Positions 1-7,029 of a DNA stretch of 36,299 bases are shown one piece after another. This stretch comes from JANMOK01 sp031415055. Lineage in GTDB: Bacteria; Pseudomonadota; Alphaproteobacteria; Rhodobacterales; Rhodobacteraceae. Every line of letters starts with the position of its first letter. The stretch's first letter is position 1. Below the pieces are notes generated by a model, which searched no databases, was not told the DNA's origin, and saw only the letters and a program-made list of their open reading frames with translations. The position numbers and the translations under genes were made by a program. The stretch spans positions 1 to 36,299 of the forward strand of contig JANOQZ010000019.1 of assembly GCA_031415055.1 (NCBI GenBank), in the 5' to 3' direction.

Positions 1-114
1 CAAATCACCCACCGGCGGCGCGGCATAGGGTATGCCCTTGAAGGCGCGTATTCCCTTGGCGTTCACGGCTGGTATCGCCAGCAACCCGCCTTCAACCAAT
101 ACCGAAGCTACCAT
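1..114 (-). CDS. Type-B carboxylesterase/lipase, N-terminal fragment (cut by the window edge)
   Basis: Reading the minus strand from an ATG at 114-112 gives 38 codons open to the left edge. They begin MVASVLVEGG and contain AKGIRAFKGIPYAAPPVGDL. The FKGIPYAxPPxGxLR block is the N-terminal signature of the type-B carboxylesterase family, alpha/beta-hydrolases that cleave carboxylic esters. The catalytic Ser, Glu and His would lie outside the window. GGGGA, four bases upstream of the ATG, is a plausible ribosome-binding site. The gene follows der on the same strand, 52 bp away, with a dispersed palindromic repeat filling the gap. Substrate and cellular location cannot be judged. There is no signal peptide in the visible part. 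Confidence 0.8.
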   Translation of the reverse strand, partial: MVASVLVEGGLLAIPAVNAKGIRAFKGIPYAAPPVGDL

Positions 115-119
115 TTCGT

Positions 120-153
120 CCCCGCTTCCCCGGCCTTGATCCGGGGCCTCCTT
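120..153. repeat. Dispersed palindromic repeat, copy 1
   Basis: A 34-bp element matches 34578-34611 at 32 of 34 positions. Its core is an imperfect palindrome, CCCCGG-N7-CCGGGG. It lies between the der stop codon and the carboxylesterase start. Its left end (the CCCC at 120-123) forms most of the GGGGA ribosome-binding sequence of that gene on the minus strand. Similar CCCCGGa(c/t)TGATCCGGGG elements are, as I recall, scattered in many alphaproteobacterial genomes. Confidence 0.7.
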
Positions 154-166
154 GTCTAAACCAAAC

Positions 167-1582
167 CTAATAAATCTTCCGCTTCCCCGCCTTGCCTTCA
201 TACGGATTTTTCCCCGCCCGCAGCAATATCCGGATCGGCGTCCCCGGCATCTTGAAATCGCGCCGCAAGCCATTCACCAAAAACCGCTGATACGAATCCG
301 GCACCGCATCGGGGATCGAGGCGAACACCACGAACGTCGGCGGCCTTGTTTTCACCTGCGTCATATAGCGCATCTTCAGCCGCCGCCCCGCCTGGGCCGG
401 CGGTGGGTGCGCCTCGGTCATCTCACCCAGCCAGCGGTTCAGCCGCGAAGTCGAAATCCGCGTGTTCCACACCGCATGCGCTTCCAGTATCGCATCGCGC
501 AGCTTGTCCAAACCGCGTCCTGTCAGGGCCGAGACATAAACCATCGGCACGCCGCGCAACTGCGGCAGCAACCGCTCCAGCATTTCCTTCAGCTCGCGCA
601 GCTTTTCGTCCTTGGCCTCTTCCAAATCCCACTTATTGACCGCAATAACGACAGAGCGCCCCTCGCGCTCGGCCAGATCGGCAATGCGCAAATCCTGCTG
701 CTCGAACGGCACCTGCACGTCGAGCAGCACCACCACGACCTCGGCAAACCGCACCGCCCGAAGACCGTCGGAAACCGCCAGCTTCTCCAGCTTTTCCTGA
801 ATCTTCGCCTTCTTGCGCATACCGGCGGTATCAAAAATGCGGAAATCACGGCCCAGCCAATCGGTATTGACCGAAATCGAATCCCGCGTAATCCCCGGTT
901 CCGGCCCGGTCAACAACCGTTCCTCGCCCAATATCGCATTGATCAGCGTCGATTTCCCGGCATTGGGCCGCCCCACCACCGCAATCTGGATCGGTCGCCC
1001 ATCGGGCACCACCGGTCCCAAACCTTCCTCGTCAACTGTATCATCCACCGGAACATCAACTAGCGGCTGCTCGCGCAGCGCATCGTGCATGTCGCGGAAT
1101 GGTTCCAGCGCCCGCATCAGGTCGCTGATCCCCTCGCCATGTTCGGCGGAAAGCTGAATTGGCTCCCCCAGCCCCAGCGAATAGGCATCCAGATAACCGG
1201 CCTCACCAGCCCGCCCTTCGGCCTTATTCGCCGCCAAAATCACATGCCGCGCCCGCTTGCGCAAAATCTCGGCGAAAATCTCATCCGCTGGCATCACCCC
1301 CATACGCGCATCGACCATGAAAAGGCAGACGTCCGACATATCGACTGCCCGCTCGGTCAATTTTCGCATCCGGCCCTGCAGGCTTTCGTCGGTCGCGTCT
1401 TCCAATCCCGCCGTATCGATCACGGTAAAACGCAGATCGCCAATCCGCCCCGCGCCTTCGCGCAAATCGCGGGTCACGCCGGGCTGGTCATCAACCAAGG
1501 CCAGCTTCTTGCCAACCAGGCGGTTGAACAGGGTCGATTTGCCCACATTGGGTCGGCCAACAATGGCAAGTTTGAAAGTCAT
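167..1582 (-). CDS. der: Ribosome biogenesis GTPase Der (EngA)
   Basis: Der is an essential tandem GTPase that binds the 50S subunit and acts late in its assembly. The 471-residue protein has two GTPase domains. The first has a P-loop GRPNVGKST at residues 9-17 and DTAG near 56. The second has GRPNAGKST near residue 205, with a DTAGMRKK switch and NKWD. A C-terminal KH-like domain follows, containing the RPPTFVVFAS block typical of Der, and the protein ends in a basic GKRKIY tail. The ATG has an upstream AGGA at good spacing. It is the last gene of a yfgM-bamB-der run on the minus strand, an order conserved across many proteobacteria, so co-transcription is likely. Confidence 0.97.
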   Translation of the reverse strand: MTFKLAIVGRPNVGKSTLFNRLVGKKLALVDDQPGVTRDLREGAGRIGDLRFTVIDTAGLEDATDESLQGRMRKLTERAVDMSDVCLFMVDARMGVMPADEIFAEILRKRARHVILAANKAEGRAGEAGYLDAYSLGLGEPIQLSAEHGEGISDLMRALEPFRDMHDALREQPLVDVPVDDTVDEEGLGPVVPDGRPIQIAVVGRPNAGKSTLINAILGEERLLTGPEPGITRDSISVNTDWLGRDFRIFDTAGMRKKAKIQEKLEKLAVSDGLRAVRFAEVVVVLLDVQVPFEQQDLRIADLAEREGRSVVIAVNKWDLEEAKDEKLRELKEMLERLLPQLRGVPMVYVSALTGRGLDKLRDAILEAHAVWNTRISTSRLNRWLGEMTEAHPPPAQAGRRLKMRYMTQVKTRPPTFVVFASIPDAVPDSYQRFLVNGLRRDFKMPGTPIRILLRAGKNPYEGKAGKRKIY

Positions 1583-1628
1583 AGGAATCCTAACCGCACC
1601 GAAACCCGCGTGTTAGTGGATAAGCCCG

Positions 1629-2921
1629 CTATTGGAAAGCGTGCAGAGTGCCGCTGGCAGAGACGACATACAACACGCCACCAGCAACGGCTGGCTGCGC
1701 CGCCGCGCCACCCGGTATCGCCGTTTCACTCAAAGCCGCGCCCGATGTTGGGTCAAACGAGCGTATGACCCCGTCACCGCTGGCCACGATCAACCGACCG
1801 CCCGCCAGAACGGGACCATAGTTCGCGGTCAGATGTTTGCGCCGCTCCGGTTTGGCATAACCCGGCAAAGATACTCGCCAAACAATCGCACCGTCCGAGG
1901 CCCGCACCCGCAATAATTGTTGCTCATCGCTGACCAGAAACACCGAATCCCCCGCTGGCCAGACCGGGCCGTAGGCACCTTCACCCAAGGTCCACAACCG
2001 CTCACCGGTTTCCACATCAGTTGCCGCCAATTCACCGCCTTGGCTGGCAGAATAGACCTGACCGCCCGAAATCACCGGATCGCCGGAAATATCGCCAATC
2101 TGCATGCGCACGAATCCGCGTCGCCCGCCGGACAATGCATCGCCCCATATCGGTCCGCCGTTGCGCCCTTCAAGGCCGATCAATTGGCCCGAGGCAAAGG
2201 GTAACACCACCGTGCTGCCCGCCACTGCCGGACTGGCCCCGCCCAACAAACCCGCCACGCCTTTTGCTCCCGGCAAGCTCCACTTCAGGCGGCCGGTTTC
2301 CGCGACAATGCCATACGCCACGTCGTCGCGCGCCACGACATAGACCATCCCATCCGCCGCAGCGGGAGCAGCACGCACAACCGCGCTCAACCGCTGACGC
2401 CAAACAACCGCGCCATTAGCTGGCAACAGTGCCAGCACTTCGCCAAAGCCGGTTGTCACCAACAAACGGCCGCCGTCCAGCGCCAAGCCACCGCCAAAAC
2501 CCTCGCGCCCACGCTCACCCGCAGGGACCAGTTCAACTGACCACAAGGCCGCGCCTCTGGTCGCAAAAGCCGACACTCTTGACGCTGCATCCATTGTATA
2601 AACAATGCCGCCAGCGATAACCGGCGACCCGATAATCCGACTGTCACCCGAATTGCCCGCGCCAATCTCGACCGACCAAATCGGCTCCAAAGGCCAGTTC
2701 AATTCCGGATGCTGAATAGCGTGGCGCACATTGCCGTTGATATGCGTCCAATCCGCGTTCACCACGGGTGCACCCAGCGACAATTGCGTGATTTCCGCGC
2801 CCGTTTCAGCGCTTGTAAGCACAGCAAACCGCTCGCCCGGCAAAATTTCTTCGCCACCACAGGCGGCCAAAAACGCCAGCGACACCGCAGCAAATCCGTT
2901 GATAAAAAGTCGCGAAAGCAT
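1629..2921 (-). CDS. bamB: Outer membrane assembly lipoprotein BamB (PQQ-like beta-propeller)
   Basis: BamB is the beta-propeller lipoprotein of the BAM complex, which inserts outer-membrane beta-barrel proteins. The open frame extends further upstream, but the start chosen here (2921) gives a lipoprotein signal: MLSRLFINGF, a hydrophobic stretch, then LAAC with Cys21 as the lipidation site. The 430-residue protein has repeated PQQ-like blades, for example GGIVYTMDAASRVSAF, GMVYVVARDDVAYGI and GGQVYSASQGGELAATD, and ends with a seventh-blade strand LYVVSASGTLHAFQ. It lies 25 bp downstream of the yfgM-like gene and 46 bp upstream of der. The extra N-terminal stretch of the longer frame is Arg-rich and overlaps the preceding gene, so it is probably not translated. 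Confidence 0.93.
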   Translation of the reverse strand: MLSRLFINGFAAVSLAFLAACGGEEILPGERFAVLTSAETGAEITQLSLGAPVVNADWTHINGNVRHAIQHPELNWPLEPIWSVEIGAGNSGDSRIIGSPVIAGGIVYTMDAASRVSAFATRGAALWSVELVPAGERGREGFGGGLALDGGRLLVTTGFGEVLALLPANGAVVWRQRLSAVVRAAPAAADGMVYVVARDDVAYGIVAETGRLKWSLPGAKGVAGLLGGASPAVAGSTVVLPFASGQLIGLEGRNGGPIWGDALSGGRRGFVRMQIGDISGDPVISGGQVYSASQGGELAATDVETGERLWTLGEGAYGPVWPAGDSVFLVSDEQQLLRVRASDGAIVWRVSLPGYAKPERRKHLTANYGPVLAGGRLIVASGDGVIRSFDPTSGAALSETAIPGGAAAQPAVAGGVLYVVSASGTLHAFQ

Positions 2922-2946
2922 CAGGTCGGGCCTTTCCGGCGTTCTC

Positions 2947-3621
2947 TTATTGAACCTTAACCGGCTCACCTTGCGGCAATTCCCCGCCCAAAGCAATGAT
3001 GAGCTGCCCGGCGCGCTGCTGCGACGTCTGGCTCGATTCCGAGGATTCAAACACCACCTTCAAATCCGTCAAGGCCGCGTCTTTTTCGCCACTTTCCACA
3101 TGCACCAAGGCCCGTTGTTCAATCGCCAATATGCGCAGCGGCATCCCCGCCGAGGCCAATGAGTCCAGCGCCGCCAGCCGATCCGCCGCCGGTAAAGCAG
3201 CACCTTGGATCATCACCGATTTCAACTTGGCAATGTCCCTGAACAATGCGGGTGTATCGACGGCACCAACCATAGCGTCCAAAATCGCCGCAGCGCCCTT
3301 GCTGTCGCCCGCTTGCTGCAAACTTGCCGCTTGTTGGAACTTCACCAAAACCGCCGCGTCGCCCGATGCATCGGCCAATTTCGCCAATTCCGCCGCTTGC
3401 GCCGCATTGTCGGGCAAAGCGATTGCCGTCAACATCGCATCACCAGTCGCCTGTGCTGCCGCTTCGTCCCTCGATTTCAGCCATTCGTTCAGGCCGGCAC
3501 CGCCGACTATGGCTGCAATCAGCAACGCCAATACCCAGCCATATTTCTTGTAAATTGCGAACAGTTTATCGCGCCGAACTTCTTCGGTCACTTCGTGGAG
3601 GAAGGAATCATTCTGGGTCAA
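2947..3621 (-). CDS. YfgM-like single-pass membrane protein with TPR-like periplasmic domain
   Basis: This 224-residue protein belongs to the YfgM/TPR_21 family. In E. coli, YfgM is an inner-membrane protein that associates with the SecYEG translocon and periplasmic chaperones. Residues 1-25 are cytoplasmic and charged (EVTEEVRRDKLF), a membrane helix spans roughly 28-45 (YGWVLALLIAAIVGGAGL), and the rest is an Ala/Leu-rich helical region with TPR-like repeats. The start is a TTG at 3621, supported by AGGAG six bases upstream; no closer ATG fits the family N-terminus. It heads the yfgM-bamB-der run, so its product and BamB probably serve the same envelope-protein route. Confidence 0.87.
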   Translation of the reverse strand: MTQNDSFLHEVTEEVRRDKLFAIYKKYGWVLALLIAAIVGGAGLNEWLKSRDEAAAQATGDAMLTAIALPDNAAQAAELAKLADASGDAAVLVKFQQAASLQQAGDSKGAAAILDAMVGAVDTPALFRDIAKLKSVMIQGAALPAADRLAALDSLASAGMPLRILAIEQRALVHVESGEKDAALTDLKVVFESSESSQTSQQRAGQLIIALGGELPQGEPVKVQ

Positions 3622-3679
3622 ATCGGTCTCCTAGCGGTCGCGGCGCAACTTATAGTGCCACACGGCCCAAAGCCAAGCC

Positions 3680-4552
3680 CTAGCTCTTGGTCTTATAGGT
3701 ATGCTCTTCCGCCGGAAATCGCCGCTCGCGCACTTCGCCAGCGTAACGGCTGACCGCATCGCGCATCATTTCTTCCATATTGCCGTAGCGTTTCACAAAC
3801 GTCGGCACTCGTGGAAACAGCCCGATCATATCTTCAAACACCAATATCTGCCCGTCGCATTTGGCCGAAGCACCAATTCCAATCGTAGGAATTTGCAGCG
3901 CCGCTGTGATCTTTGCCGCCAAAGGCTCTGCCACACCCTCAATCACCACCGAAAACGCGCCAGCATTCTGCACCGCCAATGCATCCTCGATCACCTCGTC
4001 CCACATCACTTCTTCGCGGATCGCCTTGAACCCACCCGCCGTATTCATCTGTTGCGGCATCAGCCCGATATGCGCCATCACCGGCACGCCGCGCTGCGCC
4101 AGATAAGCAATCGTCGGCCCCATCTCTTTGCCGCCTTCCAGCTTCACCGCTTGTGCGCCAGTTTCCTTGATCACGCGCGAGGCATTGCGAAACGCGATCT
4201 CCGGGCTTTCCTCAAAAGACCCAAACGGCATGTCGATGACAACCAACGCCTTTTCCGCCCCGCGCATCACCGCTTGTCCATGCAGGATCATCATGTCCAG
4301 TGTCACGCCAAGCGTATTTGGCATCCCGTGGATCACCATGCCCAAACTATCACCGACCAACAGCATGTCGGCATATTCGTCGCAAATATGCGCCACATGC
4401 GCAGTATAGGCCGTCAAACACACCAAAGGCTCAACGCCTTTGCGAGCACTGAACATCGGTACCGTCATCTTCTTCCTTTGCGGCGATGATTCCGACACCT
4501 GCATCGGATCGCCAACGGCGGATTTTTTGGAAATTGTGCTGGTTGTTGACAT
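3680..4552 (-). CDS. panB: 3-methyl-2-oxobutanoate hydroxymethyltransferase (PanB)
   Basis: PanB transfers a hydroxymethyl group from 5,10-methylenetetrahydrofolate to alpha-ketoisovalerate, giving ketopantoate, the first committed step of pantothenate synthesis. The 290-residue protein carries the family blocks LLVGDSLGMVIHG and VVIDMPFG (Asp residues that bind Mg), KLEGG, MAHIGLMPQ, and VIEGV with the presumed catalytic Glu. The N-terminus, about 35 residues before SARKGVEPLV, is Ser/Thr/Lys-rich and longer than usual; a start at the internal ATG near 4504 is possible. panC, the usual partner, is not next to it: the neighbours are the yfgM-like gene downstream and a toxin-antitoxin pair upstream. 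Confidence 0.95.
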   Translation of the reverse strand: MSTTSTISKKSAVGDPMQVSESSPQRKKMTVPMFSARKGVEPLVCLTAYTAHVAHICDEYADMLLVGDSLGMVIHGMPNTLGVTLDMMILHGQAVMRGAEKALVVIDMPFGSFEESPEIAFRNASRVIKETGAQAVKLEGGKEMGPTIAYLAQRGVPVMAHIGLMPQQMNTAGGFKAIREEVMWDEVIEDALAVQNAGAFSVVIEGVAEPLAAKITAALQIPTIGIGASAKCDGQILVFEDMIGLFPRVPTFVKRYGNMEEMMRDAVSRYAGEVRERRFPAEEHTYKTKS

Positions 4553-4566
4553 TTATCACCCCGTAG

Positions 4567-4585
4567 GGTGCGCATTCTGCGCACC
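4567..4585. terminator. Perfect hairpin between the toxin gene and panB
   Basis: GGTGCGCA at 4567-4574 and TGCGCACC at 4578-4585 pair perfectly over a 3-base TTC loop. The hairpin falls in the 40-bp gap after the toxin stop and 14 bp before the panB ATG. It has no clear U-run on the minus-strand transcript, so it may be a weak terminator, an attenuating hairpin or a short repeat element rather than a classical intrinsic terminator. Confidence 0.45.
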
Positions 4586-4592
4586 GTTTGCT

Positions 4593-4895
4593 TTACAACG
4601 GCTCTGTATTCTCTAAAAGCCTCGCCCCGTGGACAATTGCCAAAATGACGATGCCATTTTCAGTCACTTCGTAAATCAGCCGCCAGCGATGCACAAAAAC
4701 TTCGCGGATTTCGCGGATTCCTTTATGTCTGGGAAGTTTCCGACCTTGCCTTGGATGGTGACGCAGCGACTCAGCCCTTGCTTCAAATCGATCCGATATC
4801 CGGTTCGCATAGGGTAACGAGTCCTTTTCAACCCAAGCCAGAATCTCGAAGAACTCATTCGTGGCACGCGCTTGCCAAGTCAGCGATTGCGCCAT
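4593..4895 (-). CDS. ParE/RelE-superfamily toxin
   Basis: This is a 100-residue protein of the ParE/RelE fold. Family features are the N-terminal helical hairpin (WQARATNEFFEILAWVE, then ANRISDRFEARAESLRHHPRQG), the REVFVHRWRLIYEV strand region and a final VILAIVHGARLLE strand. ParE-type members poison DNA gyrase and RelE-type members cleave mRNA on the ribosome; the sequence fits ParE better, but the target is not proven. The start codon overlaps the end of the antitoxin gene by 16 bp, which implies translational coupling. The pair sits between panB and the Atm1-type exporter, with a hairpin after the toxin. Confidence 0.85.
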   Translation of the reverse strand: MAQSLTWQARATNEFFEILAWVEKDSLPYANRISDRFEARAESLRHHPRQGRKLPRHKGIREIREVFVHRWRLIYEVTENGIVILAIVHGARLLENTEPL

Positions 4896-5068
4896 TTAGC
4901 CAACCGTTTCTTGACTTCTTCATGCGAAACAACCTCACCGGCGTCTACCGACTTTAGCCGCGCCTCGATCAGGTCGCGCACATACTGCTGGTATTGCGCA
5001 TCTTCCAGCGCTTCGGCTTCAGCCATATCGGCGATGTCCACATCTTGCACTTTTTTCGCGGTTGCCAT
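4880..5068 (-). CDS. Antitoxin of the ParE-like toxin (short ParD/Phd-like protein)
   Basis: This is a 62-residue acidic-then-basic protein immediately upstream of the toxin and overlapping it. The C-terminal part, IEARLKSVDAGEVVSHEEVKKRLAKW, resembles the toxin-wrapping tail of small antitoxins (the xGxVVxHEEVxxxL motif). No full DNA-binding domain is evident in the short N-terminus (KKVQDVDIADMAEAEALED), so autoregulation is uncertain. The ATG at 5068 has AAGGAG eight bases upstream. An in-frame GTG at 5077 lies at the end of that Shine-Dalgarno sequence and is unlikely to be used. Antitoxin before toxin is the usual order for this class. Confidence 0.75.
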   Translation of the reverse strand: MATAKKVQDVDIADMAEAEALEDAQYQQYVRDLIEARLKSVDAGEVVSHEEVKKRLAKWRNR

Positions 5069-5119
5069 TCCAATCACTCCTTACGGGGTATTTGTGCGCA
5101 TCATACCACAAACCAAATC

Positions 5120-6961
5120 TCACGCCACCTCATCCTCCAACTCTTCATCCTCATCCTCACCCCTTAACTGGCTGGCCCACATCGCGGCATAACGGCCGCC
5201 CTTGGCCAACAAAGCCTCATGTGTGCCCTGCTCGGTCACCCGCCCCTTTTCAAGCACCACAATCCGGTCCGCATCCACTATGGTCGACAACCGATGCGCA
5301 ATCGTGATCACCGTCCGCCCCTTGCCCATCAGGCGCAGCGACTCCTGAATTTCCCGCTCGGTCTCGGTATCCAAGGCCGAGGTCGCCTCGTCCAACAACA
5401 GGATCGGCGGGTTTTTCAACAGCGTCCGCGCAATTCCCACCCGTTGCTTTTCGCCACCAGACAGTTTCAACCCGCGCTCACCAACAACTGTCTCAAACCC
5501 ATCCGGCAGCGAGGCGATAAAATCATAAATCTGCGCCGCCTTCGCCGCATCGTGCATTTCCGTCACCGAAGCCGAGGGTCGTCCATAGGCGATGTTGTAA
5601 CCAATGGTGTCGTTGAACAGCACCGTATCCTGCGGCACCATGCCAATGACCGCGCGCAGGCTTTCCTGTGTCACGTCGCGCACGTCTTGGCCGTCAATCA
5701 ATAACCGCCCTTTTTGCACATCATAAAACCGAAACAACAACCGTCCGATGGTTGATTTGCCCGACCCAGAAGGCCCGACAACCGCAACTGTCTGACCGGC
5801 CTCAACTACCATATCCAACCCGAACAATATTTGCCGCTCTGCTTCATAAGAAAAGTCGATCTTATCAAACTGCAACCTCCCGCCCGAAACCTTCAATGGC
5901 AAAGCCCCCGGCTTGTCCTTGATCTCGGCGGGTTGCTCCAGCAACTCGAACATCTCGCGCATATCGACCAAAGCCTGGCGAATTTCGCGGTAAACCGTGC
6001 CCAAAAAGTTCAGCGGCAAGGTGATCTGTATCATATAGGCGTTGACCATGACAAAATCGCCAACCGTCAAATCCCCTGCCTGCACCCCCATCGCGGCCAA
6101 AACCATCACGATCACCAATCCCGCCGTGATCAGCAAGGTTTGCCCCATATTCAAATAGGTCAGCGAAATGTTGGTCTGGTTCGCCGCCAATTCGTAATCG
6201 CGCATCGACACGTCATAGCGATCCGCTTCACGCTTTTCCGCGCCGAAATATTTCACTGTCTCAAAGTTAAGCAGTGAATCAATTGCCTTCTGGTTCGCCT
6301 CGGTATCACGCTGGTTCATCCGCTTGCGGATGGAAACCCGCCATTCGGTGATCTTGAAGGTGAACCATGTGTAAATGGCAATCGTCACAGCCACCACCGC
6401 CAGATAGCGCCAATCGAACACCCAAAACAGAATGCCCAAGACCAGCAACAATTCCAAAATCAGCGGACCAATCGAGAAAATCAGGAACCGCAGCAGGAAA
6501 TCGACACCCTTAACCCCGCGCTCAATAATCCGGCTCAATCCTCCAGTCTTGCGGGTGATGTGGTAGCGCAGCGACATCGCGTGAATATGTTGGAACATTT
6601 CAAGTGCTAAAAGACGCAACGCCCGCTGGCCAACGCTGGAAAAAATTGCATCGCGCAATTGGGCAAAAAACACTGCCAACAACCGAGTTACGCCGTAAGC
6701 CACCACCAACCCGATCGCCCCCGCGACCATCATATAGGCGCCCGCATCTTGCGCCGCATTCGGGGCCAAAGAGTCGACCGCGCCTTTGAAAAAGAAAGGA
6801 TTGATAACTGTAATCGCCTTGCCGACAAAAAGCGCAATCAGCGACAGAACCACGCGTACCCTTATGCCGGTTTCGCCCTCTGGCCACAGATAGGGCATCA
6901 CTTTGACGATGATACTCATGCCGCTGCGACGGGCAGCGGGCTCGGTTGGTATATCGGTCAT
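5120..6961 (-). CDS. Atm1-type ABC exporter (fused permease and ATPase)
   Basis: This 613-residue half-transporter belongs to the Atm1/ABCB7 family of inner-membrane exporters. The family moves glutathione-linked sulfur or metal conjugates and is tied to Fe-S and heavy-metal homeostasis. The N-terminal half (about 30-330) has six predicted membrane segments, starting with VVLSLIALFVGKAITVINPF. The C-terminal ATPase carries Walker A GPSGSGKST near 395, the signature LSGGEKQRVGIARTLL, Walker B ILLLDEATSALD and the H-loop IAHRLST. The protein ends in a very acidic tail (GEDEDEELEDEVA). GGAG upstream of the ATG supports the start. It is flanked by the LysM gene upstream and the antitoxin gene downstream. 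A 22-bp palindrome lies just ahead of it. Confidence 0.9.
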   Translation of the reverse strand: MTDIPTEPAARRSGMSIIVKVMPYLWPEGETGIRVRVVLSLIALFVGKAITVINPFFFKGAVDSLAPNAAQDAGAYMMVAGAIGLVVAYGVTRLLAVFFAQLRDAIFSSVGQRALRLLALEMFQHIHAMSLRYHITRKTGGLSRIIERGVKGVDFLLRFLIFSIGPLILELLLVLGILFWVFDWRYLAVVAVTIAIYTWFTFKITEWRVSIRKRMNQRDTEANQKAIDSLLNFETVKYFGAEKREADRYDVSMRDYELAANQTNISLTYLNMGQTLLITAGLVIVMVLAAMGVQAGDLTVGDFVMVNAYMIQITLPLNFLGTVYREIRQALVDMREMFELLEQPAEIKDKPGALPLKVSGGRLQFDKIDFSYEAERQILFGLDMVVEAGQTVAVVGPSGSGKSTIGRLLFRFYDVQKGRLLIDGQDVRDVTQESLRAVIGMVPQDTVLFNDTIGYNIAYGRPSASVTEMHDAAKAAQIYDFIASLPDGFETVVGERGLKLSGGEKQRVGIARTLLKNPPILLLDEATSALDTETEREIQESLRLMGKGRTVITIAHRLSTIVDADRIVVLEKGRVTEQGTHEALLAKGGRYAAMWASQLRGEDEDEELEDEVA

Positions 6962-6974
6962 CAGCGCTCCGGTT

Positions 6975-6996
6975 TTATCTGTTCAAACACAGATAA
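6975..6996. promoter_or_regulatory. 22-bp palindrome upstream of the Atm1-type exporter
   Basis: TTATCTGT at 6975-6982 and ACAGATAA at 6989-6996 are perfect inverted arms around a 6-base spacer. The element sits 14 bp upstream of the exporter ATG, in the 68-bp gap after the LysM gene. On the minus strand it is followed by AAAACC, not a T-run, so it reads more like an operator or an mRNA hairpin over the leader than an intrinsic terminator. I do not recognise the motif as a known iron or Fe-S regulator site. Confidence 0.4.
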
Positions 6997-7029
6997 GACT
7001 GCCCGAAAGCAACTTCTAGTCACCGTACG

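Noticed and set aside
1085..1768. Plus-strand frame of 227 codons across der and the bamB end
   Set aside because: It crosses two well-supported minus-strand genes and resembles no protein family.
4230..4260. Another TGTCGA string (inside panB)
   Set aside because: It lies within coding sequence and has no CG[AT]C at the right distance or a gene start downstream, so it is not an ECF42 promoter.
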